Shown: in pieces, positions 10,496-27,359 of the stretch | How the letters are laid out: each line of letters starts with the position of its first letter | Position numbering within the stretch: position 1 is the first letter of the stretch | DNA from: Amoebidium appalachense | Taxonomy: Eukaryota > Ichthyosporea | Length of the DNA: 64,000 nucleotides | Reading direction: 5' to 3' | Assembly: GCA_963693365.1 (NCBI GenBank) | Contig: CAVNZM010000007.1 | Location: 11,098,001-11,162,000, forward strand | Position numbers and translations under genes: made by a program | Notes under the pieces: generated by a model | What the model was told of the DNA's origin: nothing | Database searches by the model: none | The model's input: only the letters and a program-made list of their open reading frames with translations

Positions 10496-12507
10496 ATTGT
10501 GTGCTTGCGGATGCTTGGGGGTGTGCTTGTGCGGGTGTGCAGGGGGTAGGGTGGTGTGTGTGGGCGGTGTGGGTGCTTGTTGTTTGTCGTGGTGTGGTGG
10601 TGGTGGTGGTAGGTGGGTGGGTTGGTGAATGTGTGTGTGGGGGAGGGGGTGGGGGTGGGCGAGCGGGGAGGGGATGCTCTGTGAGTTACTTCACCGAAGA
10701 TCGGTGTGCTGGTTTCTCGTCGGGGTGTGGGTGCTTTAGTTTGTTAGGGAGGGAAGGAAGTGCTGGAATAAGGTATGTGGTATGGAGATTACATCGTGTT
10801 GGTTTGAACGAAAATGTTTATCTTTCTATTTTTCTTTTTGTTCGGGGAGGGAGGTGGGTGGGTGGGTGGGTGGGTGGGTGGTTGGGGGGGGGGAGGGGGG
10901 GGAGGGGGGAAGCTTGGAAACTGGTTGGTTTGTTGGAGAGGTGTGGTGGTGAGGGGTACCCCTGTATGTGTCGTGAACGGACATGCCTGTTTACTGTTTT
11001 ACAGTACAAGTGGTATAATGAGTTAGATGCTTTATTAGACGAGATAAGAGGTGGTCTGTGATGAAGTCGACGTCATTGGGGCATGAGAGAATAAGGGGAG
11101 GGGAGTTGGGAACGGGATAAAGTCACGAGCACAGGGATGAGTGTGCCTGTGTGGGGGGGCTGGGAGAGAGGGTCCAGGCAGGTGGCTGACCGGGAGGGCA
11201 GGGAGAGGTGGAGAGCATTGCCATGATGAAGCCCAAGGCCGGGGATGGGGAGGAGGACGGGCTGCTGGAGTATCTGGAGGATCTGATTGGCTCCAACCAG
11301 TTCAAGGACCCCATCGCCGCCGTTCTGGCAGAGGTCGAGCGTCTGACGGAGGACAGGGCGGTACGTGCCTGCATGTCTGCTTGCCTGCCTGCGTGCATGC
11401 CTGCCTGTCTGCTTGCCTGCCTGCATGCCTGCAAGCATGCATGTGTGCCTGCGTGCATGCCTGCCTGTCCTGCCTTTTGCATGGTAGCCACTGACGGGGG
11501 CTGCAGGAGAAAATGAACCGGCTGAAGCTTGCAGCCAAGGAGAAGTCACGGCTGCAGCCCATGCGGGATGAGGCCGTGACATATCTGCGCACAGAAAACG
11601 ACCTGGTGCGCGCCAAGAACAAGACCCTGCAGGTGCGTGCATTTAAGGGGGATGGGGTAGGATGCGGGCATGTGCTGAGGGGGTGGGGTAGCATGGGGCC
11701 ATGTGCTGAGGGGGTGTGCATGCAAGGGGGGTGGGGTAGCATGTGGCATGTGCTTAGGGGGTGGGGTAGCATGGGGGCATCTGCTGATGGTGCGTGCATT
11801 TAAGGGGGGTGTTTTAGCATGGGGGCAATTTAGGGGGGTGTTTTAGCATGGGGGCAATTTAGGGGGGTGTTTTAGCACGGGGGCAATTTAGGGGGGTGTT
11901 TTAGCATGGGGGCATTTTAGGGGGGTATTTTAGCATGGGGGCATTTTAGGGGGTGTTTTAGAATGGAGGCATTTTTTTTGGGGGGGGGGGGGGGTTAGCA
12001 TGGGGGCATGTGCTGAGAGGGTGTGCAGGCCGAGAAGCACAAGGCCCAGGGGCGAGTGGCTGAGCTGCAGAAGGAGGTGGGGGAGAAGAGCGAGCAGCTG
12101 AAGGAGAGGCAGGAGGCTATGAAGGGCCACGAGGCAGAGCTCAAGGATGTGGAGAAGAGACACAACAAGTGGGTGCATGCACACGCACACATGCACACGC
12201 ACACACACCCACATGCCATGTGACGTGCACACACATGCACAAGCAAATGTACATGAACACATACTAGCACACCCACACACACACAAACACACACACACAC
12301 ACACACACGTGCGCATAGACCCACTCACCCACACACATGTACACACACACACACATGTGCGCATGCGTATGCACACACATGCACAAGCAAATGTATCTGA
12401 ACACCTTGTACACATACTAGAGCACACACACCCACATGAACATACACACATGTGCACACCCACACACACACATGCACATGCACACACACAAACACACAAC
12501 CCTGCAC

Positions 12508-12588
<81 letters not shown>

Positions 12589-14726
12589 CGGATAGTCATT
12601 GACCTAACGATGTTGCAGAGAGCGCAAGGAGTACGAGAGGCTGTGCGATGCGCTTGAGAAGGCTCGTGAGCAGTTTGCAGCGGTGGAGCGTCTGGACGTG
12701 CAGCTGTGCGAGAACAGGAAGCACAGCCGGGCCAGCAAGAAGAAGCTGGACAGGCAGCTGGAGGCCCTGCAGGCCGACATGGTGGCCACCCAGCAGGCAC
12801 TGGCTACGGCCACAGACGACGAGCAGCGCTATGCAAGGGAGATAGACGATCTGCGCAAGGCCCTGGTGCGTGGAGGGCGAGGGTGGGATGGGGGGGGGGG
12901 GGGGGGGCACGTGCTGATTGGGTGTGTGGACAGGCCACGGAGGAGGAGAAGCTGGCCGTGATCGAGGACAGTCTGCGGGGGGAGACGGCGGGGGTGCAGG
13001 CTGAGCTGGAGGCACGGCAGAAGGAGCTACAGCCCTGGGCCACTGAGGCCAACCGCCTGCAGGCTGAGGCAGACCTGGCCCAGAGCGAGATAGATGTTGT
13101 CACTAGCCGCTGCAGACAGGTATGCATGCCTGCACGTGTGTGTGCTTCGTCCGCCTGCATGCCTGGGTGTGCCTGCACGTGTGTGTGCTTCGTCCGCCTG
13201 CATGCCTGGGTGTGCCTGCACGTGTGTGTGCTTCGTCCGCCTGCATGCCTGGGTGTGCCTGCACGTGTGCGTGCTTCGTCCGCCTCCATGCCTGGGTGTG
13301 CCTGCACGTGTGTGTGCTTCGTCCGCCTGCATGCCTGTGTGTGCCTGCACGTGTGGGTGCTTCGTCTGCCTGCATGCCTGGGTGTGCCTGCACGTGTGTG
13401 TGCTTCGTTCGCCTGCATGCCTGGGTGTGCCTGCACGTGTGTGTGCTTCGTCCGCCTGCATGTGTGTGTGCTTGTCTGCCTGCACGTTTGAGTGTTGGGG
13501 GCGCTTGCAAAGAAATATTAACGATGTACTGTTGCTGTGTGTGCTTGGTGTGCCTGCTCGTGTGTGCCTGTGCCACTGTGGGTATGGCATGCCTTTTCGG
13601 ATAGCCAGGGAGGTTGCAGCAGGACATACAGATTGCAGGCATGCATATTTGCTTGTCTCGTGTGTGTGGCCATGTGCCGCCCCAGATGCCGAGAACAAGG
13701 ATCATGCTCCCGTGTGCATCTGTGCAGCAGCCTGCACATGCATTCATGGGGCCTGTGTTTCAAGTAGTCGTGCATGCATGCATGGCTAGTGGGGTCTGTG
13801 CTGGTGCATGCATGCATGGGGTAGCTGGTGGTGTGGGGGTACGGGTGAATACGTGGATATGCTCGGCATGTAGCAACTCACCTGCCGGCGTGTGTGTGAG
13901 GGGGCTGGGGTGGGGGGTGGGGGGGGGGGGGGGGGGGGGAGTGCTGTGTGCAGTGGGGCTGACCGTACACGTGCAGGCGCAACAGCAGCTGGAGGAGGCC
14001 CAGGCCGGGCACCAGCGTGCAGTGGACACACTCAGCCAGCGCAGTGGCGAGTGCAAGGCCCTGGGCAAGAGGCTGCAGCAGGTCACCTCTGAGCTGCAGC
14101 GCGCCAATGCAGACCTGCAGGAGATCGAGGCCAAGGAGCGCAGCGCAGGCGGGGGGTGCAGGCCAGGCGGGCTAAGGTTGAGGAGTACAGGGCCAGCCTG
14201 CAGGCATCAAGGTCAAAGAACGCCGTGCTAGATGCCCTCATGAGGGAGAAGGTGTGTGTGTATGTGGTGGTGGGGGGGGGGGGGTCTTGGGTGTGGCCAG
14301 AACTGAGACCGTGTGTGTGTGTGTGGGGGGGGGGCTGTTGGGAATTTTTTCTTGTGAGGGGTTGGGACTACTCGGTGTGTTGTGGCAGGGCGAAGAGGAG
14401 TGGGGGCTGGCTGGGTGCCCGTGGGGGGTCAGACAGGCAGGGGGAAGGCTTCGTTGGGTTTGGATTGGTTGCCGGATACCAGGGTAGTAGGCACGGGGGC
14501 GCCTGGCTTGTGGGGTGGGCACAGTGAGGCAGATAGGTGGCTGTGTGGTTGCAGGTGGGTGCTGACCGTGGGTTGCAGAGGGAGGGCCGGCTCTCAGGGA
14601 TCTACGGGCGGCTGGGCAGCCTGGGCACGATCGAGGGCAAGTACGATGTGGCCGTGACCACGGCATGCGGTGCCCTCAACAACATAGTGGTGGACACCGT
14701 ACAGACAGGCGAGAAGTGCGTGCACC

Positions 14727-14790
<64 letters not shown>

Positions 14791-17700
14791 TGGTTGCTCA
14801 TGTAGGCACTAGGTGTGTGAGGAAGTAGGCGGGGGAGGGGGGGGGGGGGGGGAAGGGGCATGGATGCTAAGACATGCAATAGGCTTGTGAGGAAGGGAGC
14901 GGGGAGGGGGGGCGGATGGTTGCTCATGCAGGCCCTAGGTGTGTGAGGAAGGAAGGGGGGGGAGGGGAAGGGGAGGGGCGGGCATGGTTGCTCATGCAGG
15001 CACTAGGTGTGTGAGGAAGGAAGAGGGGGGGGGGGGGGGGGGGGCGGGCATGGTTGCTCATGCAGGCACTAGGTGTGTGAGGAAGGAAGAGGGGGGGGGG
15101 GGGGGGGGCATGGTTGCTCATGCAGGCTCTAGGTGTGTGAGAAAGAGAGAGGGGGCAGGTGGGGTTGGGGGGGGAGGAAGGGAACATGGATGCTGACACA
15201 TTGAGTAGGTGTGTTGAGTTCCTGCGGCGGCACAATGTTGGGCGGGCCACGTTCATCATGCTGGACAAGATCCAGGACCTGGCCCAGAAGATGTGCCAGC
15301 CCTTCAAAGGCCCAGAGGGTGCACCCCGCCTGTTCGACCTCATCACTCCAAGGGACGACAAGTTCAGGGTGGCCTTCTATCACGCCCTAAGAGACACCCT
15401 GGTGGCAAAGGGTAAGGCCCGTCTTTGCCTGTGCACGTGCATGCCTGTCCCTGCCTGTGCACATGCGCCACCACCCACCCACACGTGCATGCCTGTCCCT
15501 GCCTGTGCACGTGCATGGTGCGGCCTATTGACACTTGGGGCAGACCTTGCGCAGGCCACCCGGCTGGCCAATGCCGGGCAGGGGGGGCGGCTCAACCGGG
15601 TGGTGTCCCTCAACGGCGAGCTGATTGAGAGCAGCGGCACAATGTCGGGCGGTGGCACAAAGTGCGTGCGGGGGGAAGGCGGGCGGGAGGGTGGGTTGGG
15701 GGAGGATGTTGCTAAGTGTTTGGGTGCAGGCGCATGAGTGGGGGCATGACGGACAAAGTGGTGGATGACAGCGTCACAGCCGCAGACCTGGAGAAGGAGG
15801 AGCAGGCCCTGCAGGTGAATAGGAGGGGGGGGGGCGAGGGGGGGGGGCAGTGTGGTGTTGCAGCGTGGTGGGGTAGTGCCGTGTGGTGGGGTGGGGGGGT
15901 GCATGGGTTGGGAGGGGGGGTGCAGTGTGGTGGCTGTACAGTGGTGCAGTGGCGTGGGGTTCATGCTGATTGTTGTGTGGTGCAGCAAATGGAGGGTGAC
16001 GTAGCAGCCACGCGGCAGCAGAAGGAGCAGCTGCAGGCCAGCATCAAGGCCCTGACCGTACGTGCGCCCTGGCTGGCTGGGGGGCGGTATTGGTAGTGGG
16101 CTGGTGCTGATTGGGGGGCACAGGACGAGCAGCAAGACATCGAGGGCAGGCTGCAGCGCTATGCCATGGACCAGACTGCCGCACAGCAGCAGGTAGGAGC
16201 ATAGCCACAGGCAGGCAGACAGGCATGGGTACACATATGCACACGCAGGCATGCACGTGCATACACACACATACACAGGCATGCGTGATTATGCACGCAG
16301 ACACAGGTATACATGCACATATACACACACAAAGGCATAAAACGCACATACATTCACGCACACACACAGGCAAACACACATGCATTGGCACATACACACA
16401 CAGGCATACATGCATATGAACGCACACACAGGATTACATTCATATGCACACACACAAAGGCATAGAAACACACATACATTCACACACATGCACAGGCAAA
16501 CACACACGTATCGGCACCTGCATACACAGGAATGCATGCATATGCAGACACGAACACGGCCCAACCTCCCCCCACACACGTGCATATGTGCACGCACACA
16601 GGATACGTGCACACAGACCCATACATGCACATTCAAACACACACCAGGCACACACAGACCCATACATGCATATTCAAACACACACCAGGCACACATGCAG
16701 CCACCACATGTACACACACATGCGCACAAGGCACTTTCAATGCATGTGCCCACCACCCCCAGCATCCCCCATGTACACACATTGGCTGCATGTCTGGTTG
16801 CTGACCAGAGCCCAATCAGATCGAGGAGTTTGCTGCCCGCATCAAGGCTCTCAAGTACGTGCACTGGCCCTGCTGGGGGGGGGGGGGGGGGGGGGGGGGG
16901 TTGCTGACGGGGATGGGATGCAGGGGGCAGACACAGATGACGGCTGAGGAAAAGGCCCGGGAGGCAGAGCTCACAAAGCAGGTGGGTGGCTGGACATGCA
17001 TGCGCGTGCCTGGGTGGTGGTGGATGCTGGGTGGCTGATAGTGTACTGCAGATCGGGCTCAATGCCAAGGCGCGGGGCAAGGCCAAGGCCAGCGTGGCCG
17101 AGCTGCAGGGGGACATCAAGCGGCTGCAGGACAAGATCCTCGACATAGGCGGCATCCGCCTCAAGACCCAGAAGGCAAAGGTGCGTGTGTGGGTGTGGGT
17201 GTGGGTGGGTTGGTGTGGGTGTGCATGCGCGCGCGCGCGTGTGTGTGCTGACGGGCAGTGCAGGTTGAGGGAGCGCAGCAGCAGATCGACCTCAACGAGC
17301 AGGGCCGGGCCAAGGCGCAGGTCGGCATAGCGTCAGGCAACAGCAAAGTTGCCGAGCTGCAGAAGAGGAGGGGCCGGCTGCAGGGGGAGCAGGCCAAGGT
17401 GGCTGAGCGGCTGGCCGGCATCGAGCAGGAGATAGCGGGGCTGGACGAGGACGGCAAGAAGGCGCTGGCGGCCATCAGCGAGGTGCAGGGGCACAAGGAG
17501 GGCAAGGAGGAGCTGCTGGCCCAGCTGGATGCCAGCCACCAAGCGCTCAAGCAGCAGGTGGCCACCATGCGGCTGGGCCACGTGGACCTGCAGAAGGCAC
17601 TGGACGACATGGCTAATGCCCTCAAGGAGGCTACGGCCAGGCTTGCAGACTGTGACAGGGCACTGGCCGCACTGCGCCTGCAGCAAGTCGACGGGGATAA

Positions 17701-18802
17701 GGAGCCTGAGCCCCTGCAGGTAGCAAAAGGGGGTGGTGGAAGGATCAGGGGGGGGGGGGGGGGGGGGGGGGGGTGCTGATCAGGGGAAGGGAGGGATCGA
17801 GGACATGGGAGGGAGTGGGCTGCTGATTGTGGGGGGTGTGAGGAGGGGAATTTGGGATGCAGGACTAGGGGAGGTGGGGCAATGCCGATGCAGGGCAGGG
17901 CGGTAACCAAGGACTAGTTAAGGAGTGTTGTGCTGATTTGTGTGGGTGGGGCACAGGAGTACAGCAGCGAGGAGCTGGAGAGTCTGGACAGGCAGGCACT
18001 GGTCTATGAGATGGAGGTGCTGAAGACACAGCTGGGCCAGCAGCGCCCTAACATGGCCGCAATAGCAGGTGCATGCTCACACCTTAAATGGAACATGCAT
18101 GGGTATCCAGGCACACATGTGTGGACAGATGCACACACATACACATACATCTACCTGCCTGGTATAGGTTCGTGCTTTGTGCCTGTATACTTGCTCGCGA
18201 ATACACACACAGTTGCATACAGTTAAGACATGCACGTGCATACAAACACACATCCCTGTACACATGCACACGCATACACACACATGCCTATGCCCGTACA
18301 CATGCACACGCATACACACACATGCCTATGCCCGTACACATGCACACGCATACACACACATGCCTATGCCCGTACACATGCACACGCATACACACACATG
18401 CCTATGCCCGTACACATGCACACGCATACACACACACGCCTATGCCCGTACACATGCACACGCATACACACAAATGCCTATGCCCGTACACATGCACGCG
18501 CATACACACACACGCCTATGCCCGTACACATGCACACGCATACACACACACGCCTATGCCCGTACACATGCACACGCATACACACACATGCCTATGCCCG
18601 TACGCGTGCAGGTGCTGACCTGTGCTGCAGAGTTCAACCGCAAGGCCAAGGACTACGATGCACGGCAGGCGGAGTTTGACAGTGTCAGTGAGGCCAGGGA
18701 GGCTGCAAAGGCCACCCACGAGGGTTTGCGCAAACAGCGGCTAGATATGTTCATGGAGGGCTTTGGCGCCATCACCCTCAAGCTCAAGGAGATGTACCAG
18801 GT

Positions 18803-18835
<33 letters not shown>

Positions 18836-19172
18836 CTGTACCGCGTGTATTTTTGGGGGTGGGGGGGGGGGGGGGATTCCAGATGGCTAATAAATGGTTT
18901 GGGGGGGGGGGGGGGGGGCTGTAGCAGGTGTCAAAAGAACGGAAGGGGCTGAATCAGCCGCTAAAGGGAGGAAGAGGGGATGTAGGAGTATGACATGTTG
19001 ATAGCAAGCAGGGCTGTGAGCTGACTGGTGGGGCAGATGATCACGCTGGGCGGAGATGCGGAGCTGGAGCTGGTCGACAGTCTGGACCCCTTCAGTGAGG
19101 GCATAGTCTTCAGTGTGCGCCCCCCAAAGAAGAGCTGGAAGAACATTGCAAACCTCTCGGGCGGAGAGAAGG

Positions 19173-19219
<47 letters not shown>

Positions 19220-19240
19220 CTGTGTGTGTGCGCCTGTGTG

Positions 19241-19322
<82 letters not shown>

Positions 19323-20022
19323 TGTGTATGTGTGTGTATGTGTGTGGTGTGTTCACGCTACATGTGTGTCAATGGCATGGTTATAACGCTATGGGTCTGC
19401 AGACGCTGAGCTCCCTTGCGCTTGTGTTTGCGCTGCACCACTACAAGCCCACCCCCCTGTACGTCATGGACGAGATCGATGCCGCATTGGACTTCCGCAA
19501 CGTCTCCATCGTGGCAAACTACATCAAGGTGCGTGATTTTGGGGGGGGGGGGGGGGGGGGGGGGGAGGGGCATAATAGTGTTTCGGACTGGCTGAATTTG
19601 TAGCGATATTATCACCCCAAAAAGCGCTTCTTTGGTCGTAGACTGTATATTTGCTGAAAGCTTATCATTCTTACTAAATTGTTTGGTGGAAATAATAGTC
19701 CTGCATCGAGCGCTGCAGCCAAAACAATTAGCCGGCAAGGTGACAAAACTAACTTTTATGGTTAGACACCTGCCAAAAATGGGGCGTAGAAATTGGCTAA
19801 TTATGATTGGATAACATCTACCATCATGCTGGGGGTGGATGTGTGTGGACACTAACGGGGTGGGGGGAGCAGGAGCGCACACGCAATGCGCAGTTTGTGA
19901 TCATCAGCCTGCGCAACAACATGTTCGAGCTGGCTGACCGGCTGGTGGGCATCTACAAGACCGACAACCAGACAAAGGCCGTGGCTATCACCCCCGCAGC
20001 AATGGCCATGCACGTGCAGTAG
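9180..20022 (+). CDS. SMC4: SMC4, condensin ATPase subunit (24 exons)
   Basis: Coding exons: 9180-9293, 9371-9562, 10233-10409, 11202-11360, 11507-11632, 12029-12168, 12619-12865, 12934-13119, 13977-14251, 14579-14715, 15209-15411, 15544-15661, 15730-15814, 15986-16057, 16124-16192, 16811-16854, 16924-16981, 17052-17180, 17264-17719, 17957-18068, 18631-18800, 19037-19171, 19403-19528, 19873-20022. All intron phases agree. The product is about 1,226 residues, the usual SMC4 length. Walker A is GPNGSGKS (about 45-52), followed by the SMC4-typical [26 protein letters not shown] follows in exon 4. Coiled coil fills exons 5-9, the hinge exons 10-13 ([16 protein letters not shown]), and a second coiled coil exons 14-21. 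The signature LSGGEK (exon 22) and Walker [12 protein letters not shown] (exon 23) complete the ATPase head. With SMC2 it forms the core of condensin, which compacts mitotic chromosomes. One base seems missing in a G run at 14149-14154 (frameshift); adding one makes the total divisible by three. The TAG stop lies inside a 26-bp satellite. Confidence 0.96.
11640..11993 (+). repeat. Intron 5 minisatellite
   Basis: GGGGGTGGGGTAGCATGGG-type units pass into about six units of roughly 29 bp with the core TTTTAGCATGGGGGCA (11800-11960), ending in a T8-G13 tract before the SMC4 exon at 12029. Confidence 0.85.
12172..12594 (+). repeat. Intron 6 CA-rich tract with pure (CA)n
   Basis: ACACAC/CATGCACA sequence fills the intron, with an essentially pure CA run at about 12511-12594. 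Confidence 0.95.
13121..13490 (+). repeat. Intron 8 minisatellite, 43-bp unit, about 8 copies
   Basis: The unit core is GTGTGCTTCGTCCGCCTGCA followed by TGCCTGGGTGTGCCTGCAC. Copies differ by single substitutions. It begins directly after the exon 8 donor. Confidence 0.9.
14729..15140 (+). repeat. Intron 10: poly-G of 60 nt, then G-rich minisatellite
   Basis: A G run at 14729-14788 starts just after the exon 10 donor. Five or six units of about 60-66 bp follow, each containing CATGGTTGCTCATGCAGGC, ACTAGGTGTGTGAGGAAGGA and a variable G run. Confidence 0.9.
18236..18606 (+). repeat. Intron 20 minisatellite, 38-bp unit, about 9 copies
   Basis: The unit is ACATGCACACGCATACACAC followed by ACATGCCTATGCCCGTAC. 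It ends about 25 bp before the SMC4 exon 21 acceptor. Confidence 0.9.
19173..19345 (+). repeat. Intron 22: (GT)n and (CCTGTG)n
   Basis: A GT run (about 19175-19215) is followed by about 14 copies of the hexamer CCTGTG (about 19240-19320) and another GT-rich stretch. It follows directly after the exon encoding the LSGGEK signature. Confidence 0.9.
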
Positions 20023-20183
20023 CTGCAGTGGCCATGCACGTGCAGTAGCTGCAGTGGCCATGCACGTGCAGTAGCTGCAGTGGCCATGCACGTGCAGTAG
20101 CTGCAGTGGCCATGCACGTGCAGTAGCTGAAGTGGCCATGCACGTGCAGTAGCTGCAGTGGCCATGCACGTGCAGTAGCTGCA
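20001..20183 (+). repeat. 26-bp minisatellite spanning the SMC4 stop codon, about 7 copies
   Basis: The unit is TGGCCATGCACGTGCAGTAG plus CTGCAG. The first copy encodes the last residues of SMC4 (AMHVQ) and its TAG stop; the rest make up the start of the 3' untranslated region. Confidence 0.95.
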
Positions 20184-20406
20184 GTTTGGGGGCATGCAGT
20201 GCTTCTGTAGAAGCGCCAGCCCGTGTATAGTACTTAGTGTGGGCCAGCATGGCTTGGCTTTCTTTGTGGCTTATAAGCCAACCATACCCCAATCATAAAA
20301 CCATACCTCAGGTGTTAGTTTACAATACATATATATACCAGTGGCTCCCGTCCGGATATCGTATGCACTTATGCCACACGGTTGGGCAGTGGCATGCTGT
20401 CACAGT

Positions 20407-20436
20407 AATAAATCGATTTCATAGGCATTGAATAAA
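20407..20436 (+). promoter_or_regulatory. AATAAA poly(A) signals after SMC4
   Basis: Two AATAAA hexamers (20407-20412 and 20431-20436) lie about 390-415 bp after the SMC4 stop and just before a poly-C tract. Confidence 0.45.
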
Positions 20437-20439
20437 AAT

Positions 20440-20538
20440 TGCTTCTGCAGGTCCCCCCCCCCCCCCCCCCCCCCCCCAAAGACACACTAACGCAAACACA
20501 TGATTTTGTTGACAAGCGCACACACACGGGCACACCGT

Positions 20539-20574
<36 letters not shown>

Positions 20575-22030
20575 CATACAGGTACACACACACATACACA
20601 CACACACAAAATGCACAGACACAACCACACCACGGTGACCACCGCACACACACTCACACACATCAACACACACACAACCAACCACACAGCGTTGCACACG
20701 TACGCGCGCGGGCACACACACACACTCTTGAACCCTGCAGCTGGCTGCTACCGTCATGCACCTATTTAGCCATGATAGGTCTCCCCGGCCCGGACCTTTC
20801 TAGATTCAAGGCCAACACATCGTCACCGTCCGCCCTCTGAGTATTCGTGCGGCATGCCTACCTCATGAGTCATATATATATGCATACACGTGCACAAGGC
20901 CTCCTACATATTGATCATAATACATGTAATAAATGTAATAGATGTGTAAACTAAGGCCTTATTTGGTTGCAACGAGCAGGTAATCAGCACAGCAGCAGCT
21001 TAGCACCTTATTGTTTTCAATCTTTTCAAGCTATATTCCTACATATTAGCCTAATCGCATGTATTGAATTAGTTCAAGATCACACATTGTTTTGATCGGC
21101 ACACAGCAAGATCCAGCCTATCCATTGGCCACAACATGCAATATGTGATCTGATCAGGGCCGCCGTGTCATATCTCAGCACTGATCAGCCGCGTGTTGCT
21201 TAGAGTGACATATAATTCATCTATAATAGACCACATGAGCTCCTCAACAGTGTAAGATACGCTGCGTGCACATGTATATATGAACACACATTAGTGCTGG
21301 CCAGCCTGGGCCTGGCTGTGCTGTCAGACTCAATTATTGGCGCAACAAAAAGTATTTGCATTTCGGATTGGCTGACCGTCATCTTAACGACACCCCCGAT
21401 ATTTTTCATTAGGGGGGCGTTAGCGCAACATAATCTTTTCAAAAAGTGTTTCTTAGAAGTAGCCCAGTAGCATAGCTGGTGACGAGCCTTCACGTAGGTG
21501 CGCACCCGTGTGACAAAGTCCCCCACGGGACTATATTGCAGCGAAAAACCTGCCGGATAGACCGTATGTAGGCGTTTAACGTCTTAGCACATGAGAAGGA
21601 CAAAGTTTTGTACGTGCTATGAATAAATAACAGAGTAACTTTTCTGTGACAGGTAAAGGAGGCTCTACCATAGAAGGAAAACCCTTCAGGCTGAAACAAT
21701 TGGGCCTTTATCTTTCGCACTATCTTAGCTAGCGACATTCCTACGCATGCAAAGAGATGCGTTTTTGCTTTGCAGGGTCAGTCATAATTGTTTTTGCATG
21801 ACTGGTGCGTTATACCCCAGGGTTGTGGGGGAACCACGTTGGTATGGGCCATTAGATCCGCAAGATCTGATGAAGCCATGATCACTTGGCTCTCTGGCGC
21901 ACAGGCACAGAACAGGTCACAGAACACGTCCGCTCACCAGCAACACAGGCCAGCCAGTTCAATGCGCCACCCAGCCGCATGACCTGCCCTGCACAGCGCC
22001 CCGGCCAGGCCCCCTCAGCGCACGTACTGG
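20440..22030. other. Spacer between SMC4 and the next gene
   Basis: This spacer starts with poly-C (20453-20477) and CA-rich DNA (20520-20725). From about 20760 to 21780 it is plainer, AT-richer sequence with no repeat and no convincing exon. Several short open frames exist but none looks like protein. Confidence 0.5.
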
Positions 22031-22035
22031 GCACC

Positions 22036-25850
<3,815 letters not shown>

Positions 25851-26551
25851 ATCGCTGAAGTAATGGGCACACACATCACACAAAGCATACATGTCACATA
25901 ATCAGCATCCACACCATACAGAGCACGTGCATACACACCGTACAGAGCACGTGCACACCACGTGGCACCACATAGGCAGCTGGGAGCCAAGTGCTGCACG
26001 TTATGTCATTTGCATGACATAACTAGCACGGCCTTTAGTAATATGTCCATATATGGCAGGACATGCCATTAACACACATTGTATTGCATGCTTGGCACCC
26101 TATGTGTTATTGTGTGAGCCATTACATAGTCTGATACTATCGGTATGGCAGATGATGGCACATGGAAAATGATCAGTATATATTGTGCGAATGTTGCGGT
26201 TCAATATCAAGGCACTTGAATGTAATGCACTCCCAACACATCTAAGTCAGCGCTTGCATGGCCTGGATGAAAGGAACCACGACAGCACTAACTCAATACT
26301 CGGAAGATACAGCCGGGTACAGAAACAAATAAAACATTGAAGTGACGACTTGATAATGGTGCACAGCATGGCACAGCAGCTCAATCGGTTCACTGATTTC
26401 AGTGTGCAGGCCATGGAGCCCTGCCGGCCAATGCTGAACTTCAAGATGGTCGGGTAAACCGTTGGCATATTTTGTGGGGGCCGGCCTCCCAAGGTGCAAC
26501 TATGTTGACCAAGGCACGCAAGCGTGGTGCAAGACAGGCAAGTGTAGCAGA

Positions 26552-26555
26552 CCGG

Positions 26556-26586
<31 letters not shown>

Positions 26587-26685
26587 GGGGGGGGGGGGGT
26601 GGGTGGGGGGGGGGGGGGGGGGGGGGGGGGAGGCACAGCAAGTTGATCGATAAGCCAGTTTTAAAGGAAGGTGTCTGTGTGTGCG

Positions 26686-26762
<77 letters not shown>
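26552..26762 (+). repeat. Compound microsatellite (GA)n-(G)n ... (TC)n-(GT)n
   Basis: GA units (about 26556-26576) run into poly-G with few interruptions (to 26630). After 50 bp of ordinary sequence come TC units (about 26687-26713) and GT units (to about 26760). Confidence 0.95.
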
Positions 26763-26770
<8 letters not shown>

Positions 26771-26984
26771 AGTTTTAGGCTTAAGTTGGCGTGCCATATT
26801 TGGCAACACAACTGAGGCCACCATGGTCATAAACCTCTAAAGCGCGGAATTTCAAGCCATCCGGTATATATGCATGCTTCAGAAAGCCTTGGATACCGAA
26901 GTATCATTTTATAGTATTACCATAGCAGGTCGTCATTTGTGAGACAGCTTGTTGAAATGAGCATACAATCGGCAGCAATTAGAC

Positions 26985-27020
26985 CCCCTCCCCCCCCCTC
27001 CCCCCCCCCCCCCCCAAAAA

Positions 27021-27112
<92 letters not shown>
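26985..27112 (+). repeat. Poly-C, poly-A, then (CA)n compound tract
   Basis: C-rich sequence is followed by 22 A residues (27016-27037) and then about 37 CA units. Confidence 0.95.
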
Positions 27113-27115
<3 letters not shown>

Positions 27116-27359
27116 AGCACACACACCCTTCCGCAAACCAAAGCAAAAAAAGAACCAAGAAAAAAAAGGAACCCTTAAGAAAGAAAAACACCACCACACA
27201 GTATACACACACAGACATAGACACACACAGGCACATCATAGCATTACAGACAGAACTGTGTCTCCCCCCCCCCCCCCCCCACCACCACCACCACCACTTG
27301 CAACTCCTGCAAGTGTTTAGCCTATTCTCAAACCTTTCTCTGGGTCTCTCACAACACAG

